Source of the DNA: Aurantiacibacter atlanticus
GTDB lineage: Bacteria > Pseudomonadota > Alphaproteobacteria > Sphingomonadales > Sphingomonadaceae
Length of the DNA: 64,000 bases
Assembly: GCF_001077815.2 (NCBI RefSeq)
Contig: NZ_CP015441.1
Span: forward strand, 149,960-213,959
Direction: 5' to 3'
Below are positions 51,241 through 59,932 of this stretch, one piece after another; within the stretch, counting starts at the first letter, position 1, and every line of letters begins with the position of its first letter. A program made the position numbers and the translations under genes. The notes beneath the pieces are model-generated. The model saw only the letters and a program-made list of their open reading frames with translations. It did not search any database and had not been told where the DNA came from.

Positions 51241-52332
51241 TCAAGCCGCCTTGGCGGCGTGAAGCTCGGCAAATCGCTCGCGGATCGTCAGCGCGTCGGG
51301 CCAGTGGTTTACGAGGTTGTGCGTGGTGGTCATTTCCCTCCGCACGCGGTGAATGGTGTGTGCTTCGTCGAGCGTGGGAACGCGCGGTGGCCACCCCTTC
51401 ATGAACCGGAGGTCGTTGGGTAATTCGCTCTCGATTGTACGGCGGCGTTCCGCCATCAATTTGGCTTTCCTGATCGCAGCCGTTCCCTGCGCGTCGAGGA
51501 GCTGTGGGCTGACGTCGGCTAGCCAGCGCCCCGGTTGGAACGAGAATCCGGATTTGGCCTCGATCCCGACGATGGCGCGATAGGCCGGGTGGTTTCCCTC
51601 GCATGTCGACGAGACGGCGAGGTTGTTGAGTCCTGCGAGCACGCAGTAGCTGCAGCTCAATCGGTCCGCTCCGCGGCCGTAGGCCTCGTGCAGCGGGATG
51701 CGGCGCGTGGCGTGATAGGCGAACACGTCGCGCGCCGACCATTCGACTATCGGATGCCACGTCAGCATGGTCGTCCCTGCCCGGTTTCCGATAGGCGCAA
51801 AGCGGGTATCAGGCTTGCTGATCGGGGCCTTGGACCGGACGATGCTTTCCTCGCGGCGAATGCCGACCACAGAAATGACGGTTTCCCCGGCAAACCTCTT
51901 CCTGAGATTTGCGCCGATCGGTTGCACCTTGGTCTCACCCGTACAGAAGCGCAGGCGTGCGGAGGAAAATGGCGGCACGAGCTGGTACGTCTCGAGGTTC
52001 TCGTATCGGCGGAGCGAACTCTTCCAGCGCTGTTCCCATCGCTGAACAAGCCCGCCGGCCTTGCGCCTCACGACGGATAGGTCGACCGCGAGCATCGTCG
52101 CGATTGTTTCGACGAAGCCTGATGTGGATGGCCATTCGATCATGCCGAGATCCGCATGGATTGCATGGCGCCGATCGCGCGGATGTCCGATCCGGTCGAG
52201 GTAGGCATCGACAACAAAGGCGGCCGCGCTGGAATCCTTCCCGCCCGAAAGGCTGTAAACGACGTGTGTGCCATCGGACAGAGCCGAGGCGACGGCGTCG
52301 TCGATGGCGATGTCGTTAACCTGCGTGGTCAT
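51241..52332 (-). CDS. PP-loop/PAPS-reductase-like ATP pyrophosphatase
   Basis: 363 residues with intact PP-loop ('VVYSLSGGKDSSAAAF', S29-S34), 'RFCTGETKVQPIG', 'GIRREESIVRSK' and a C-terminal 'RLSCSYCVLAG' CxxC near residue 224. The family includes PAPS reductase, DndC and related enzymes that activate substrates by adenylation, often for sulfur transfer. On mobile elements such genes are often in DNA-modification or defence sets, but no dnd/ssp partners are seen. The ATG overlaps the end of the DUF7007 gene by four bases. Confidence 0.87.
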   Translation of the reverse strand: MTTQVNDIAIDDAVASALSDGTHVVYSLSGGKDSSAAAFVVDAYLDRIGHPRDRRHAIHADLGMIEWPSTSGFVETIATMLAVDLSVVRRKAGGLVQRWEQRWKSSLRRYENLETYQLVPPFSSARLRFCTGETKVQPIGANLRKRFAGETVISVVGIRREESIVRSKAPISKPDTRFAPIGNRAGTTMLTWHPIVEWSARDVFAYHATRRIPLHEAYGRGADRLSCSYCVLAGLNNLAVSSTCEGNHPAYRAIVGIEAKSGFSFQPGRWLADVSPQLLDAQGTAAIRKAKLMAERRRTIESELPNDLRFMKGWPPRVPTLDEAHTIHRVRREMTTTHNLVNHWPDALTIRERFAELHAAKAA

Positions 52333-52964
52333 GCCACTCTCTTCGACCGAAGCTCGGCGGGCGGATCGATAATTTCATGCGGTATCGAGGCGAGCATGGT
52401 GACCTCGCCGCGCTGGGCGTAAGCATCCTTGTCGATCAACGCGCAAACCTCATCGTCGGCGTACGTTGGGCGCCCGAGGTGATTTACCGACGTGAGCCGG
52501 CGAGCGATGACGCCGGTCTTACCCTGCGGGACCCAATCGGCCCAATCGCCCCACGCGCTGGTCGTGCAGAACTCGCCTATGGCGGCTTGGTATGCTGCAC
52601 GAGTACGCAGGATATGCGATTCATTGGGCGCGACGGTTTCGCTGGTATGCGCCGTGAACCGGTCTGAGTGCCAACACCGGGCGGTGTCCCGCGCGAGCTG
52701 CAGGAAGCCTGCAGTGCAGGTTTTCTGCTGTGCAAGTTCTCCTTCGAAAGCCAGGTAGACCAGACACCAGTCGGCGTCTTCCTCGTAGGCGTTCTCATCG
52801 AGACGGAGCACATCGGGCATTGCGTCCTGTCGCGCATCCGAGAGGAGAAGGCCGCCGTGGCTGGCCGTCATTACGGACCAGATGCCCGGTGCGAGCTGAT
52901 CGGCCTGCTGGATCGCCCCCCAGGGCGAATTTACCGGTCGTGGCGTGGCGGGGAATACTGACAT
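52329..52964 (-). CDS. DUF7007-like protein
   Basis: 211 residues. 'VNSPWGAIQQADQLAPGIWSVMTASHGGLLLSD' and 'NAYEEDADWCLVYLAFEGEL' match the pattern I know for DUF7007 proteins of alphaproteobacterial plasmids. AGGAGG precedes the ATG. It is coupled to the PP-loop gene (ATGA) and starts an operon DUF7007, PP-loop, GHKL, PP-loop remnant. Function unknown. Confidence 0.7.
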   Translation of the reverse strand: MSVFPATPRPVNSPWGAIQQADQLAPGIWSVMTASHGGLLLSDARQDAMPDVLRLDENAYEEDADWCLVYLAFEGELAQQKTCTAGFLQLARDTARCWHSDRFTAHTSETVAPNESHILRTRAAYQAAIGEFCTTSAWGDWADWVPQGKTGVIARRLTSVNHLGRPTYADDEVCALIDKDAYAQRGEVTMLASIPHEIIDPPAELRSKRVA

Positions 52965-52995
52965 GAGCGAAACCTCCTGATTGTTCGCTCAAATC

Positions 52996-53012
52996 CTTCC
53001 CCCTCCCCCTTT
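52996..53012 (-). repeat. G-rich upstream motif, copy D
   Basis: Minus strand AAAGGGGGAGGGGGAAG, 32 bases before the ATG at 52964. Confidence 0.6.
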
Positions 53013-54298
53013 CAGCTTATGATCTGTCTCGCGCGTTCGGCGATGATCTGTACTGTGATCTCATCCAAGGGCAACGCTACGACCGGGCCTATCTCGAGAA
53101 GGCGCTCGTGTTCTATGCTGCGCAGTTCGAGATAGCCGCTATCGGCAGACTGGAGGATCTGCAGGGCGAAGGTAATCTGTCGCTGCGACGCCTGGTCTTT
53201 CACCGCCACAAGGAAGTCAGGTCTGGCTGAACCGTGTTCGGTCTCGATATCAAAGAGGATTTTCTTGACCGCCATGCGGATGCCGTGACGCCGTAGGCTG
53301 TATTGCGCTTTCTGGAGTTCCAGCAGGATATCCCGATCGTGGTCTCGTTCTGCCGGTACGAACTGGTTGCCGGTGAATACGGGCTGCGCATAGGCCCGCA
53401 AAGCTCGGTAGCCCTCACGCTTGCTGTGTTCACCGACGACGGCGAGAACTAGGAAAGGGGGCTGGACTTCGGCTCGAATGATTCCGGTGTGCTGTATGCG
53501 ATTTCGGATCTGCACTGTGCCGAGCCCGGTCACGATCTCGCTGCTTGTCACCTCGCTCGCTTCAAGAAGGAGGAAGGCCTGCGGCGCGTATTCTTCCGGC
53601 CAGTCGTCTTCGGCCTCGCGCAGCCTCGCATGGACCTTGCATTTCTCGTACTCGATCGCGTTCGTGTAAAAATGATGAGCGAGCTTGATGCCCGGGGCGA
53701 TTTCGAACTGTCCGGCCACCTCGCGCAAGCGCCTCATCTCTGCGCTTATCGAGCCGTCGCGCGGACCCTCTGGCGGAAGCTCGCGCAATACGTTTGATCG
53801 CGCGCGTTCGAGCAAAAGCCAAAGGAGTTTGCCGAGCCTGGGGATGGCGACGCCGCGGGATCGGTCGTCTGGCTCGCTTTCATCAGGTTTCTGGGCGAGC
53901 TTCTCTGGCGCTTTCTGGTGCGCGTTGAACAGTCCCTTGGGCTGCTCGATCTCGTAGAGTGTGTCGCGGCCGGTTTCGCGGATACGTTGTGGCGCTTGCG
54001 GCATGTAGAACGGGCACCTGGGGCTGTGGCTCGGACGAGCGGTCAGGCGGCGGAGATAATAGGTTTCCTGGAAGCTGAGATAAGCGGGGCTCATGAGCGG
54101 CGGCGATCGATCTTCCGCCAGACAGTCGCAGGCTAGCCATTTACCGTTTTCGCGTGAGGTCACGACGAGCGAGACCGAGGCTCGGTGATCCGCCTCGTCG
54201 CCTTTGCCGATATACCATCGCACCAGCGCCGCTTTCAGCCCGTCGCTGATAGCGACGCGGTTCGTCATGCCGCTGGTATCTTTGGGTATGAGCCACAT
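53012..54298 (-). CDS. hypothetical protein with N-terminal zinc-binding motif (DUF1173-like)
   Basis: 428 residues. N-terminal part 'KWLACDCLAEDRSPPLM', 'YYLRRLTARPSHSPRCPFY' has the CxC-x(n)-H-x3-C layout of DUF1173-type proteins; the assignment is tentative. The C-terminal half contains a restriction-like segment 'KKILFDIETEHGSARPDFLVAVKD', possibly a degenerate nuclease core. No clear ribosome site; ATG 54268 is an alternative start. Divergent from the gene at 54361. Confidence 0.65.
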   Translation of the reverse strand: MWLIPKDTSGMTNRVAISDGLKAALVRWYIGKGDEADHRASVSLVVTSRENGKWLACDCLAEDRSPPLMSPAYLSFQETYYLRRLTARPSHSPRCPFYMPQAPQRIRETGRDTLYEIEQPKGLFNAHQKAPEKLAQKPDESEPDDRSRGVAIPRLGKLLWLLLERARSNVLRELPPEGPRDGSISAEMRRLREVAGQFEIAPGIKLAHHFYTNAIEYEKCKVHARLREAEDDWPEEYAPQAFLLLEASEVTSSEIVTGLGTVQIRNRIQHTGIIRAEVQPPFLVLAVVGEHSKREGYRALRAYAQPVFTGNQFVPAERDHDRDILLELQKAQYSLRRHGIRMAVKKILFDIETEHGSARPDFLVAVKDQASQRQITFALQILQSADSGYLELRSIEHERLLEIGPVVALPLDEITVQIIAERARQIIS

Positions 54299-54360
54299 GA
54301 TCTAGACCAGTTGACGCGCCTCTTTGTTCACTCTATGTTCATCGCATAGAGGAGTTTTGC

Positions 54361-54861
54361 GTGATGAACAAGGCATTCGCGGTTGGTCGGTTCGATCTGG
54401 ATATTGCGCTTCGCGATGCGTCGCTCGACGAGATGAACCGCGTTGCCCGCCGGTCGCTGGCGAATGCGTCGATCGGCGTCGAAGCGTTCGACGCGTATCA
54501 TTCGGCCCGAGAGCTTTTCGAGACTCTTGAGGCCCTTCACGAAGGCCAGCGCGGAGCCAAGCGCAAGCTCGCCCAGGTTCTTTCTTGCGAGTGCGACGAT
54601 TATCAGCGTTGTCTGTATTACACGGTTGCCGGTCGCGGTGTCTTGCAGATGCTGGACGATCTGGAATGGCTGATCGACCTGCTCAAGGCGCGCTGCGAGG
54701 TTTCTGCCGGTCTCTTCCGTTCAGGGACGCTGCCGCTCGTGCAGATCAATCCTTACGTCTCGGCCGAGCCGGATGGACCTGTACCGGCGCGTGGTGGCGA
54801 GTTCGAGCAGGGCGCTTCGTGGTTCCTGGATCCGGCCCTCGGCGGCCAAGTCGGCGAGTAG
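54361..54861 (+). CDS. hypothetical protein
   Basis: 166 residues. GAGGAG lies six bases before GTG 54361 (or nine before ATG 54364). Helical with 'CECDDYQRCLYYTVAGRGVLQMLDDLEWLIDLL' in the middle. It is one of the few plus-strand backbone genes and ends back to back with the minus-strand gene at 54862. Family not recognised. Confidence 0.65.
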   Translation: MMNKAFAVGRFDLDIALRDASLDEMNRVARRSLANASIGVEAFDAYHSARELFETLEALHEGQRGAKRKLAQVLSCECDDYQRCLYYTVAGRGVLQMLDDLEWLIDLLKARCEVSAGLFRSGTLPLVQINPYVSAEPDGPVPARGGEFEQGASWFLDPALGGQVGE

Positions 54862-55065
54862 TCAGAGCAGGATCACCTGCAGCTCGAATGTTGCCGGATC
54901 ATGGCCATGCGACGGCATGACGCGCAGCGGCTGCAGCGGGCACTCGGTGCGCACGACGGCGTGATCCTCGCCGGTGGCTTCCGAAAGCCGGAGCGCCAGC
55001 CTTTCGGCGTTGTTTCTTCCGCATAGCTGGCGGCGTCTGGGATCGAGACTTTCGCATTCCATCAT
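54862..55065 (-). CDS. small hypothetical protein
   Basis: 67 residues ('NNAERLALRLSEATGEDHAVVRTECPLQPLRVMPSHGHDPATFELQVILL'-type content). It begins 13 bases after the DUF6927 stop on the same strand and ends at the base after the plus-strand gene stop. Ribosome site weak. Composition is protein-like; alternative frame 54899-55081 is less so. Confidence 0.5.
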   Translation of the reverse strand: MMECESLDPRRRQLCGRNNAERLALRLSEATGEDHAVVRTECPLQPLRVMPSHGHDPATFELQVILL

Positions 55066-55077
55066 GGAAAATCCGGT

Positions 55078-55698
55078 TCATGCGGCAGGGAAGAAAGTCT
55101 TCGCGACCTTCGGTTCGCGGACGATCTCGAACCGGCGCTCGAGAAGGCGGGAGATCTTAAATCGGCCGCGACCGTCGGTTAGCGTCAGGACGGTCTTCTG
55201 CCCTCCCCGCCGAAATCGAAACTCGCGATGTTCGCTGCCGTCGCTGAAGCGCATGGGTGCGGGGAACCGGATGAGGTCACCGTCGCCGAGGCGCCGCCCC
55301 TTGAGAGCGAGTAATCTGTAGCATCGTCGCCTCCAGTCGAGCGCCCAAGGATGGCTTGTCGGTGTCAGGAGCTCCAGAACACTTTTCGGGCAGGCCGTTT
55401 CGACGGGCCCACATGTTTCGTCGAGGTCCTTGTAGGCGAATATATACCCGTCGGCAGCGCGAGGATTCCAGCGAACGAGACACACGACCGCTGTGATGTC
55501 GATCGTCTCGTCATGTTCATCGTAGCGCTCGGCGGCGGCGTAATAGGCTGATCCTGAATAAACGCTCTTGAGCACCCTGAGCGCGCGAAAGGGCGTCTCA
55601 TCCGCCGCCGGATGTTCGTAAGTCAGCTGAGCATCCAGATAGGCCTTCGGCGTGTCGTAGGCACCCATCCCCATTCGGGTCATTGAAAGCCATCCCAT
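55078..55698 (-). CDS. DUF6927-like protein
   Basis: 206 residues from ATG 55698 (AAGGAA upstream). 'MGWLSMTRMGMGAYDTPKAYLDAQLTYEHP', 'VVCLVRWNPRAADGYIFAYKDLDETCGPVETACPKSVLELLTPTSHPWALDWRRRCYRLLA' match the DUF6927 pattern as I know it. Soluble. Common on Sphingomonadales elements; function unknown. Follows the gene at 55710 by 11 bases. Confidence 0.75.
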   Translation of the reverse strand: MGWLSMTRMGMGAYDTPKAYLDAQLTYEHPAADETPFRALRVLKSVYSGSAYYAAAERYDEHDETIDITAVVCLVRWNPRAADGYIFAYKDLDETCGPVETACPKSVLELLTPTSHPWALDWRRRCYRLLALKGRRLGDGDLIRFPAPMRFSDGSEHREFRFRRGGQKTVLTLTDGRGRFKISRLLERRFEIVREPKVAKTFFPAA

Positions 55699-55709
55699 AT
55701 CGGTTTCCT

Positions 55710-56351
55710 TCAGATGAGGCCGGCTTGCGCCGGCGCCGGGAGTTTCAGTTCGCTTGCGATCCGTTTCGCGAGGGCCGGAATGTCTTGCAGCACCGTGATC
55801 GGGGCCTTGCGCATCGTGGCTCCGGGCGGTTTCCAGTGCGGGTTTCGCCAAGCTACACCTGGTTCGCCGAAGCGCTCAGGGGAAATGCGGATATACAACC
55901 CTCTCGCTTCCAGCGTGTGATCTCCGGCAAGCGATTCCTGCGGCGTCGTGTATCCGAGGCGATAGTCGTTGTGCGCCATGCCGAGTTCGAACGCGATCAT
56001 GCGGAGGGTCCGCGATCCTTCGCGGCGATAGTGGCGAAGCTCCTCTTGCCGGTAGTCGATGCCGCGTCGTACCAGCGCCACGATCGCGGGCGATCGCTTC
56101 AAGTCTGCAAGCTTGTCGATGCACTGCCGTCGTAGGTCTGCATCCTCGGTATCTTGGCGGGTTCGCACCCCTTCTGCGATCCGGGAGAGATGCCGCGTAA
56201 GTAGGAGCACCGCTGGACAATCCGCGGCCGATCTTCCGGCAAGGCGAGCATCTTCGATCGCCTCGTTGAGCGCGCGGATCGCAGTATCGTATGTCGTTAG
56301 ACCATCGGGCTCGAGGGCTCGGCGGTAGCGGTAGTCGATGTCGCAGATCAT
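55710..56351 (-). CDS. hypothetical protein
   Basis: 213 residues from ATG 56351 (GGAAGG upstream; ATG 56378 is the alternative). N-terminal half helical ('TYDTAIRALNEAIEDARLAGRSAADCPAVLLLTRHLSRIAEGVRTR'), C-terminal half mixed. Cotranscribed with the DUF6927 gene. Preceded by G-rich motif copy E. Family not recognised. Confidence 0.65.
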   Translation of the reverse strand: MICDIDYRYRRALEPDGLTTYDTAIRALNEAIEDARLAGRSAADCPAVLLLTRHLSRIAEGVRTRQDTEDADLRRQCIDKLADLKRSPAIVALVRRGIDYRQEELRHYRREGSRTLRMIAFELGMAHNDYRLGYTTPQESLAGDHTLEARGLYIRISPERFGEPGVAWRNPHWKPPGATMRKAPITVLQDIPALAKRIASELKLPAPAQAGLI

Positions 56352-56382
56352 GAGTTCGCCCTTCCATTGCTGATGCAATGGC

Positions 56383-56398
56383 CCTCTCCCCCTCCCCT
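56383..56398 (-). repeat. G-rich upstream motif, copy E
   Basis: Minus strand GAGGGGAGGGGGAGAG, 32 bases before the ATG at 56351. Confidence 0.6.
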
Positions 56399-56790
56399 CA
56401 ATGCAGCGACCTAGATATCGCCGTGAGCGTATTTCCTGGCAGCGGCTCGAAGGCGATCGGCTTGAGAAATGCCTCGGGTGCGACCTGCTCGAGGATCCGA
56501 GCGATGGCGGAAAAGGCGACGCCGGAACCCTCGGTGGAGACCACCAGCAATGATCTGCCGTCCTCGTGTCCTGAAAGGTTCCATCCGGCGGGACCTTCGC
56601 CCAGAAGGCTGTCGAGTACGTCGCGGGGTTCTCTGGCCGGGAAGTTCAGCAGCATCCGCCCCCTGAGCGCCGGTCCGATCAGTACACGCTCGCCATCCAC
56701 GAGATCAGTTGTGTATTGATGGAGTTGAGCGAGACGCACGATCGCCTTGAGACCCGGTTCAAGCGTAAGCTTGAAGTGTAGCCGTTTCAT
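56398..56790 (-). CDS. hypothetical protein
   Basis: 130 residues; GAAGGG directly upstream of the ATG. 'GPALRGRMLLNFPAREPRDVLDSLLGEGPAGWNLSGHEDGRSLLVVS' suggests a small alpha/beta fold. It overlaps the 3' end of the ArdC gene by 32 bases, so it is likely translationally coupled to it. Family not recognised. Confidence 0.62.
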   Translation of the reverse strand: MKRLHFKLTLEPGLKAIVRLAQLHQYTTDLVDGERVLIGPALRGRMLLNFPAREPRDVLDSLLGEGPAGWNLSGHEDGRSLLVVSTEGSGVAFSAIARILEQVAPEAFLKPIAFEPLPGNTLTAISRSLH

Positions 56791-57697
56791 GGCCCTTCTC
56801 CTCAGCTTCGCTGTCGTATCCGGAGAACGCTGCGAGATAGTTGAAGGCCTGGTCGGCCTTGGCGGCGGCGGTGATGATGGCGCTCTTGTCCGACTTCAGG
56901 ATGTCGAGCCAATGGCCGATATAGCTGGCATGGCTTTCGTGCAGATCGGCGGGAAGGCCGAGCTCGTAGCAGATGCGGGCCGAAATCTGTTCTGCGACGA
57001 GCTCTTCGAAGGCGTAACCTTTGTCTCCGAATCGTTTTCCGAAGGTGCGGGCAAGCCTGCTGGGATGGCCCGTCCAGTGGCCCGTTTCATGGGCGATTGT
57101 CGCGACGAGGCCATCCTCATCGACGAAGCTGTGCCGGTGAGGCATCTGGATGAAGTCGCTGCCTGGGGAATAGAACGCCCGATCACCGCCATAGCGGACC
57201 TCGGTCGGAATGGGTGCGAAGAATGCGTCGATCGCCGCCGCTTTCTGCGATGGTGTCGGAGGTGCCTCCGGGACCGGGTCGGGATAGAAATGGGCCGGCA
57301 GATCGTCGATCTGCGACGCGTTGAAGACGGAGTAGGCGCGCATGAATCGGATCGTTCGCGAAGATTCCTCTCCTGTAGCCCGATCGACCTCCGTTTTCTT
57401 CGTCGTATTGAAGTAAATGCTTGGTTCGGCAGCTTCCCCCCGACGGACCTGTCCGCCGAGCTCCTGCGCCTGGCGATAGGTCATCCAGTAGCGGGATTCG
57501 TATCCCATCGCGTCTGCAGCGGCCCACAGGTAGAGCCGGTTGATGCCGGTGTACGGCACGCCGTTCGCGCGCAGCGGCGCGCCGCCGGCGCCGGTCTTCT
57601 TCCAGGGGCGGCGCCAGGGCAGCGTGCCCTCTTCGATCTTTCGGATGATTAGGTTCGTAATGTCTTGGGCGACGTCGCGCTTTGCGGATCGTTTCAT
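56759..57697 (-). CDS. ardC: ArdC-type antirestriction protein
   Basis: 312 residues from ATG 57697 (GGAGA upstream). N-terminal ssDNA-binding ArdC domain ('ITNLIIRKIEEGTLPWRRPWKK', 'NRLYLWAAADAMGY', 'WMTYRQAQELGGQVRRGE') and a C-terminal zincin-like metalloprotease domain with HETGHWTGH (about residues 203-211) and the downstream 'EELVAEQISARICYELG' glutamate. ArdC proteins protect incoming plasmid DNA from host restriction during conjugation. Flanked upstream by the parB terminator. Confidence 0.92.
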   Translation of the reverse strand: MKRSAKRDVAQDITNLIIRKIEEGTLPWRRPWKKTGAGGAPLRANGVPYTGINRLYLWAAADAMGYESRYWMTYRQAQELGGQVRRGEAAEPSIYFNTTKKTEVDRATGEESSRTIRFMRAYSVFNASQIDDLPAHFYPDPVPEAPPTPSQKAAAIDAFFAPIPTEVRYGGDRAFYSPGSDFIQMPHRHSFVDEDGLVATIAHETGHWTGHPSRLARTFGKRFGDKGYAFEELVAEQISARICYELGLPADLHESHASYIGHWLDILKSDKSAIITAAAKADQAFNYLAAFSGYDSEAEEKGHETATLQAYA

Positions 57698-57715
57698 GAT
57701 GTGTCTCCGGGCATG

Positions 57716-57750
57716 AAAAAGGCCCGGTCGCTTGGTGGAGCGGCCGGGCC
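57716..57750 (-). terminator. Rho-independent terminator of the parB gene
   Basis: Minus strand GGCCCGG(C)CGCT / AGCG(A)CCGGGCC stem followed by TTTTT, 27 bases after the parB stop. Confidence 0.88.
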
Positions 57751-57776
57751 AGTGCATCAGGAGGGTTGCGGCGCCT

Positions 57777-59852
57777 TCAAGCGTCCACCGCCGCTTCTTC
57801 GTCGACGTCTTCGGGTTCCTCGAAGGTCGGTTCTCCGTTTGCGTCCGCGAGATCGGTGTCGTCGTCGGGTTCGACCGGCGTATCGTCCTCGCCGCCGGGA
57901 TCCTGAGCGAAATCGAATTTCATCGCTTCGGGCAGCCAGGCGAGAGCGCGTTCCTTGATGTCTTCCTCGACGATCGCATCACCGGAAAACAGCTTCTCGC
58001 ATGTCTTGGAGAGTTCGGCCTTCTTGGAGGCGGCGTACCGGGCCGCGAGTTCGGACCCGCCGATGTCGATCAGCGCAGCGAGGCAGGACGTCTTGTTGAT
58101 GCGGTCAAAGAGATTCTCCGAAGTCGGCCGCCACATGGCTGCGACGTCGACGTCGAGGATACTTCCGAGGACCGCATGAATCGGATGGTATTCCGAGTTG
58201 TAGCCCTTCTTCGCCTCCAGCGAGACCGCGACTACGTAAGACAGCCATGCGGCCTTGGTCTCGTCGTCGAGTTCGCGGAAGGCCAGGAAACGCTGGGCGA
58301 CCTCCTTGGGCTCGTGCCAAGTCTTGTCGAGTGCATCTTCCGCCTGTGCGAGGATGCCTTCGGCTGCCGACTGCGGGATGTCACCGTAGGCCGGATCTTG
58401 GGGCTTGCCCGCCTTGAGCGAGGTCCCCTTGCTCTCGTAGCTGCGATCGTCGCAGAGCGCGAAGATGGCATAGTCGAGCGCCAGTCCAGGATCGCCGAGA
58501 AGCGATGCGGCGAGGATGTTTCGGCGCTGGACGGAGAGCTCGTCGAACAGCTTGGCGCTGATCGGCTTCTCACCGCCCGGGGCGACTGCTTCGGGGGTCG
58601 ACGGGCGAGCGGCCGAGCTGCCGGTGCTCCCGCTGGTCGGCATGTCTTCGCTGGTCGCGGTGATGTTGCCGTCTTCATCCTGCTCGAAGCTCAGCCGTTT
58701 CTCGCTGTAATAGTCGCTTTCCAGGACCATTTCGCCTTTGTTGGTCAGGATGAGGAAGCGTCCGGCTTCGCCGTGCCATTCCTCGGGCAGCTCACGGACC
58801 GGATTGTTGAGATCGTCGCGTTCGTTCGACAGCGTGTCGTATTCGACCTCGAGTTTGTCGAGATCCACGCCGTCTTCTTCCTGCGCGCTCTCGTCCTCGA
58901 AGATCGCGTTGATGTCGTCCATCCGTGCGTCGATCTCGTCGATGCGAGTGCGTGCCTCCTCGGAGAGCGGCGCAGGAGGCAGGCGCACCGGATTGACGCC
59001 GAGTTCGCTGCGGGCGCTCCACGAATTGGTGGCAGCGACGGGGTTGATCCAGGCGAGCCCTGTTTCAGCCGCCACACGTTCAGCCTCCGCCTCCATCTTG
59101 GCACCCGCGAGCTGATGCGCGATTTCCACGTCGATCCAACGATCATCGGCCGCTTCGCTGAAAAGGTCGCGTTCGATCTTGCCACCGGCCGCGACATAGG
59201 TGTCTTCACCGACGAGAAGCGCGATCGGATCGTTGCCGCGGAGCGAGCCATCCGCGATCATTCGCCGGATGGCGTCCGCGCTGGGGTTCCATGCGTGGCG
59301 CATCTGTTCGAATACGCGCAGTTGTACCTCGTGCTGGTCGGTTGCGGCGTAGGCCTTGGCGATGTCCAGCGTGATGTCGCTGGCTGCGAGTGCTTCGAAG
59401 ATTGGACCGGCAAGGTTGGCGAGGCGCAGGCGCCCGTCGACGAAACGCTGCGTCAGTCCGAAGCGCTTCGCAACCGCAGCCGTATCGCCGTCTTCTTTGA
59501 TAAAATGCTGGAACGCCTGGCATTCCTCAGCAGGCGTCATCTGCAGTCGCTGGAAGTTCTCCGCCAGCGAGACCTCGCTCGCATTGTGTTCGCGGCGATC
59601 GATGACGAGGCACGGTATTTCGAAGTCCGCGTCCATGGCGCCCCGCTCGACGATGCGGTGCATGGCCCGCATCCGCTTCCCGCCGCCTATCACCTCGAAG
59701 CGGCCGCGCTTTTTCGCCTTGGCGACGATGAGGTTCTGCAGCACGCCGCGCGCCTCGATATCGAAGGACAGTCGCTCCTCGAATTCGGAATTGGGCCGCT
59801 TGCAGACATTGTCTTCGCTCTGATCGAGCTTGCTCAACGGGATGAGTTGCAT
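57777..59852 (-). CDS. ParB/Spo0J-like nuclease-domain protein
   Basis: 691 residues, longer than chromosomal ParB. N-terminal ParB domain ('IPLSKLDQSEDNVCKR', 'GVLQNLIVAKAKKRGRFEVIGGGKRMRAM', 'LAENFQRLQMTPAEECQAFQHF') followed by the HTH ('AVAKRFGLTQRFVDGRLRLANL'). The long C-terminal ~480 residues are specific to plasmid and integrative-element ParB-like proteins and end in an acidic tail. No ParA gene is near, so this is more likely a stabilisation or regulatory ParB-like protein than half of a ParAB pair. AGGAGA precedes the ATG. Confidence 0.88.
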   Translation of the reverse strand: MQLIPLSKLDQSEDNVCKRPNSEFEERLSFDIEARGVLQNLIVAKAKKRGRFEVIGGGKRMRAMHRIVERGAMDADFEIPCLVIDRREHNASEVSLAENFQRLQMTPAEECQAFQHFIKEDGDTAAVAKRFGLTQRFVDGRLRLANLAGPIFEALAASDITLDIAKAYAATDQHEVQLRVFEQMRHAWNPSADAIRRMIADGSLRGNDPIALLVGEDTYVAAGGKIERDLFSEAADDRWIDVEIAHQLAGAKMEAEAERVAAETGLAWINPVAATNSWSARSELGVNPVRLPPAPLSEEARTRIDEIDARMDDINAIFEDESAQEEDGVDLDKLEVEYDTLSNERDDLNNPVRELPEEWHGEAGRFLILTNKGEMVLESDYYSEKRLSFEQDEDGNITATSEDMPTSGSTGSSAARPSTPEAVAPGGEKPISAKLFDELSVQRRNILAASLLGDPGLALDYAIFALCDDRSYESKGTSLKAGKPQDPAYGDIPQSAAEGILAQAEDALDKTWHEPKEVAQRFLAFRELDDETKAAWLSYVVAVSLEAKKGYNSEYHPIHAVLGSILDVDVAAMWRPTSENLFDRINKTSCLAALIDIGGSELAARYAASKKAELSKTCEKLFSGDAIVEEDIKERALAWLPEAMKFDFAQDPGGEDDTPVEPDDDTDLADANGEPTFEEPEDVDEEAAVDA

Positions 59853-59896
59853 GATCGTATCTCCTGATGGTCGACCGGCGATTCACCGGACACCAA

Positions 59897-59917
59897 TCCC
59901 CCTCCCCCTCCCCTTTG
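59897..59917 (-). repeat. G-rich upstream motif, copy F
   Basis: Minus strand CAAAGGGGAGGGGGAGGGGG, 45 bases before the parB ATG at 59852. The longest copy, with four G-runs that could form a G-quadruplex. Confidence 0.6.
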
Positions 59918-59932
59918 ACCGGGCATGAGCCA

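Noticed and set aside
57732..59867. 711-codon open frame on the plus strand opposite the parB-like gene
   Set aside because: It is an antisense mirror. The minus-strand frame has clear ParB motifs, a ribosome site and a terminator; the plus frame has none.
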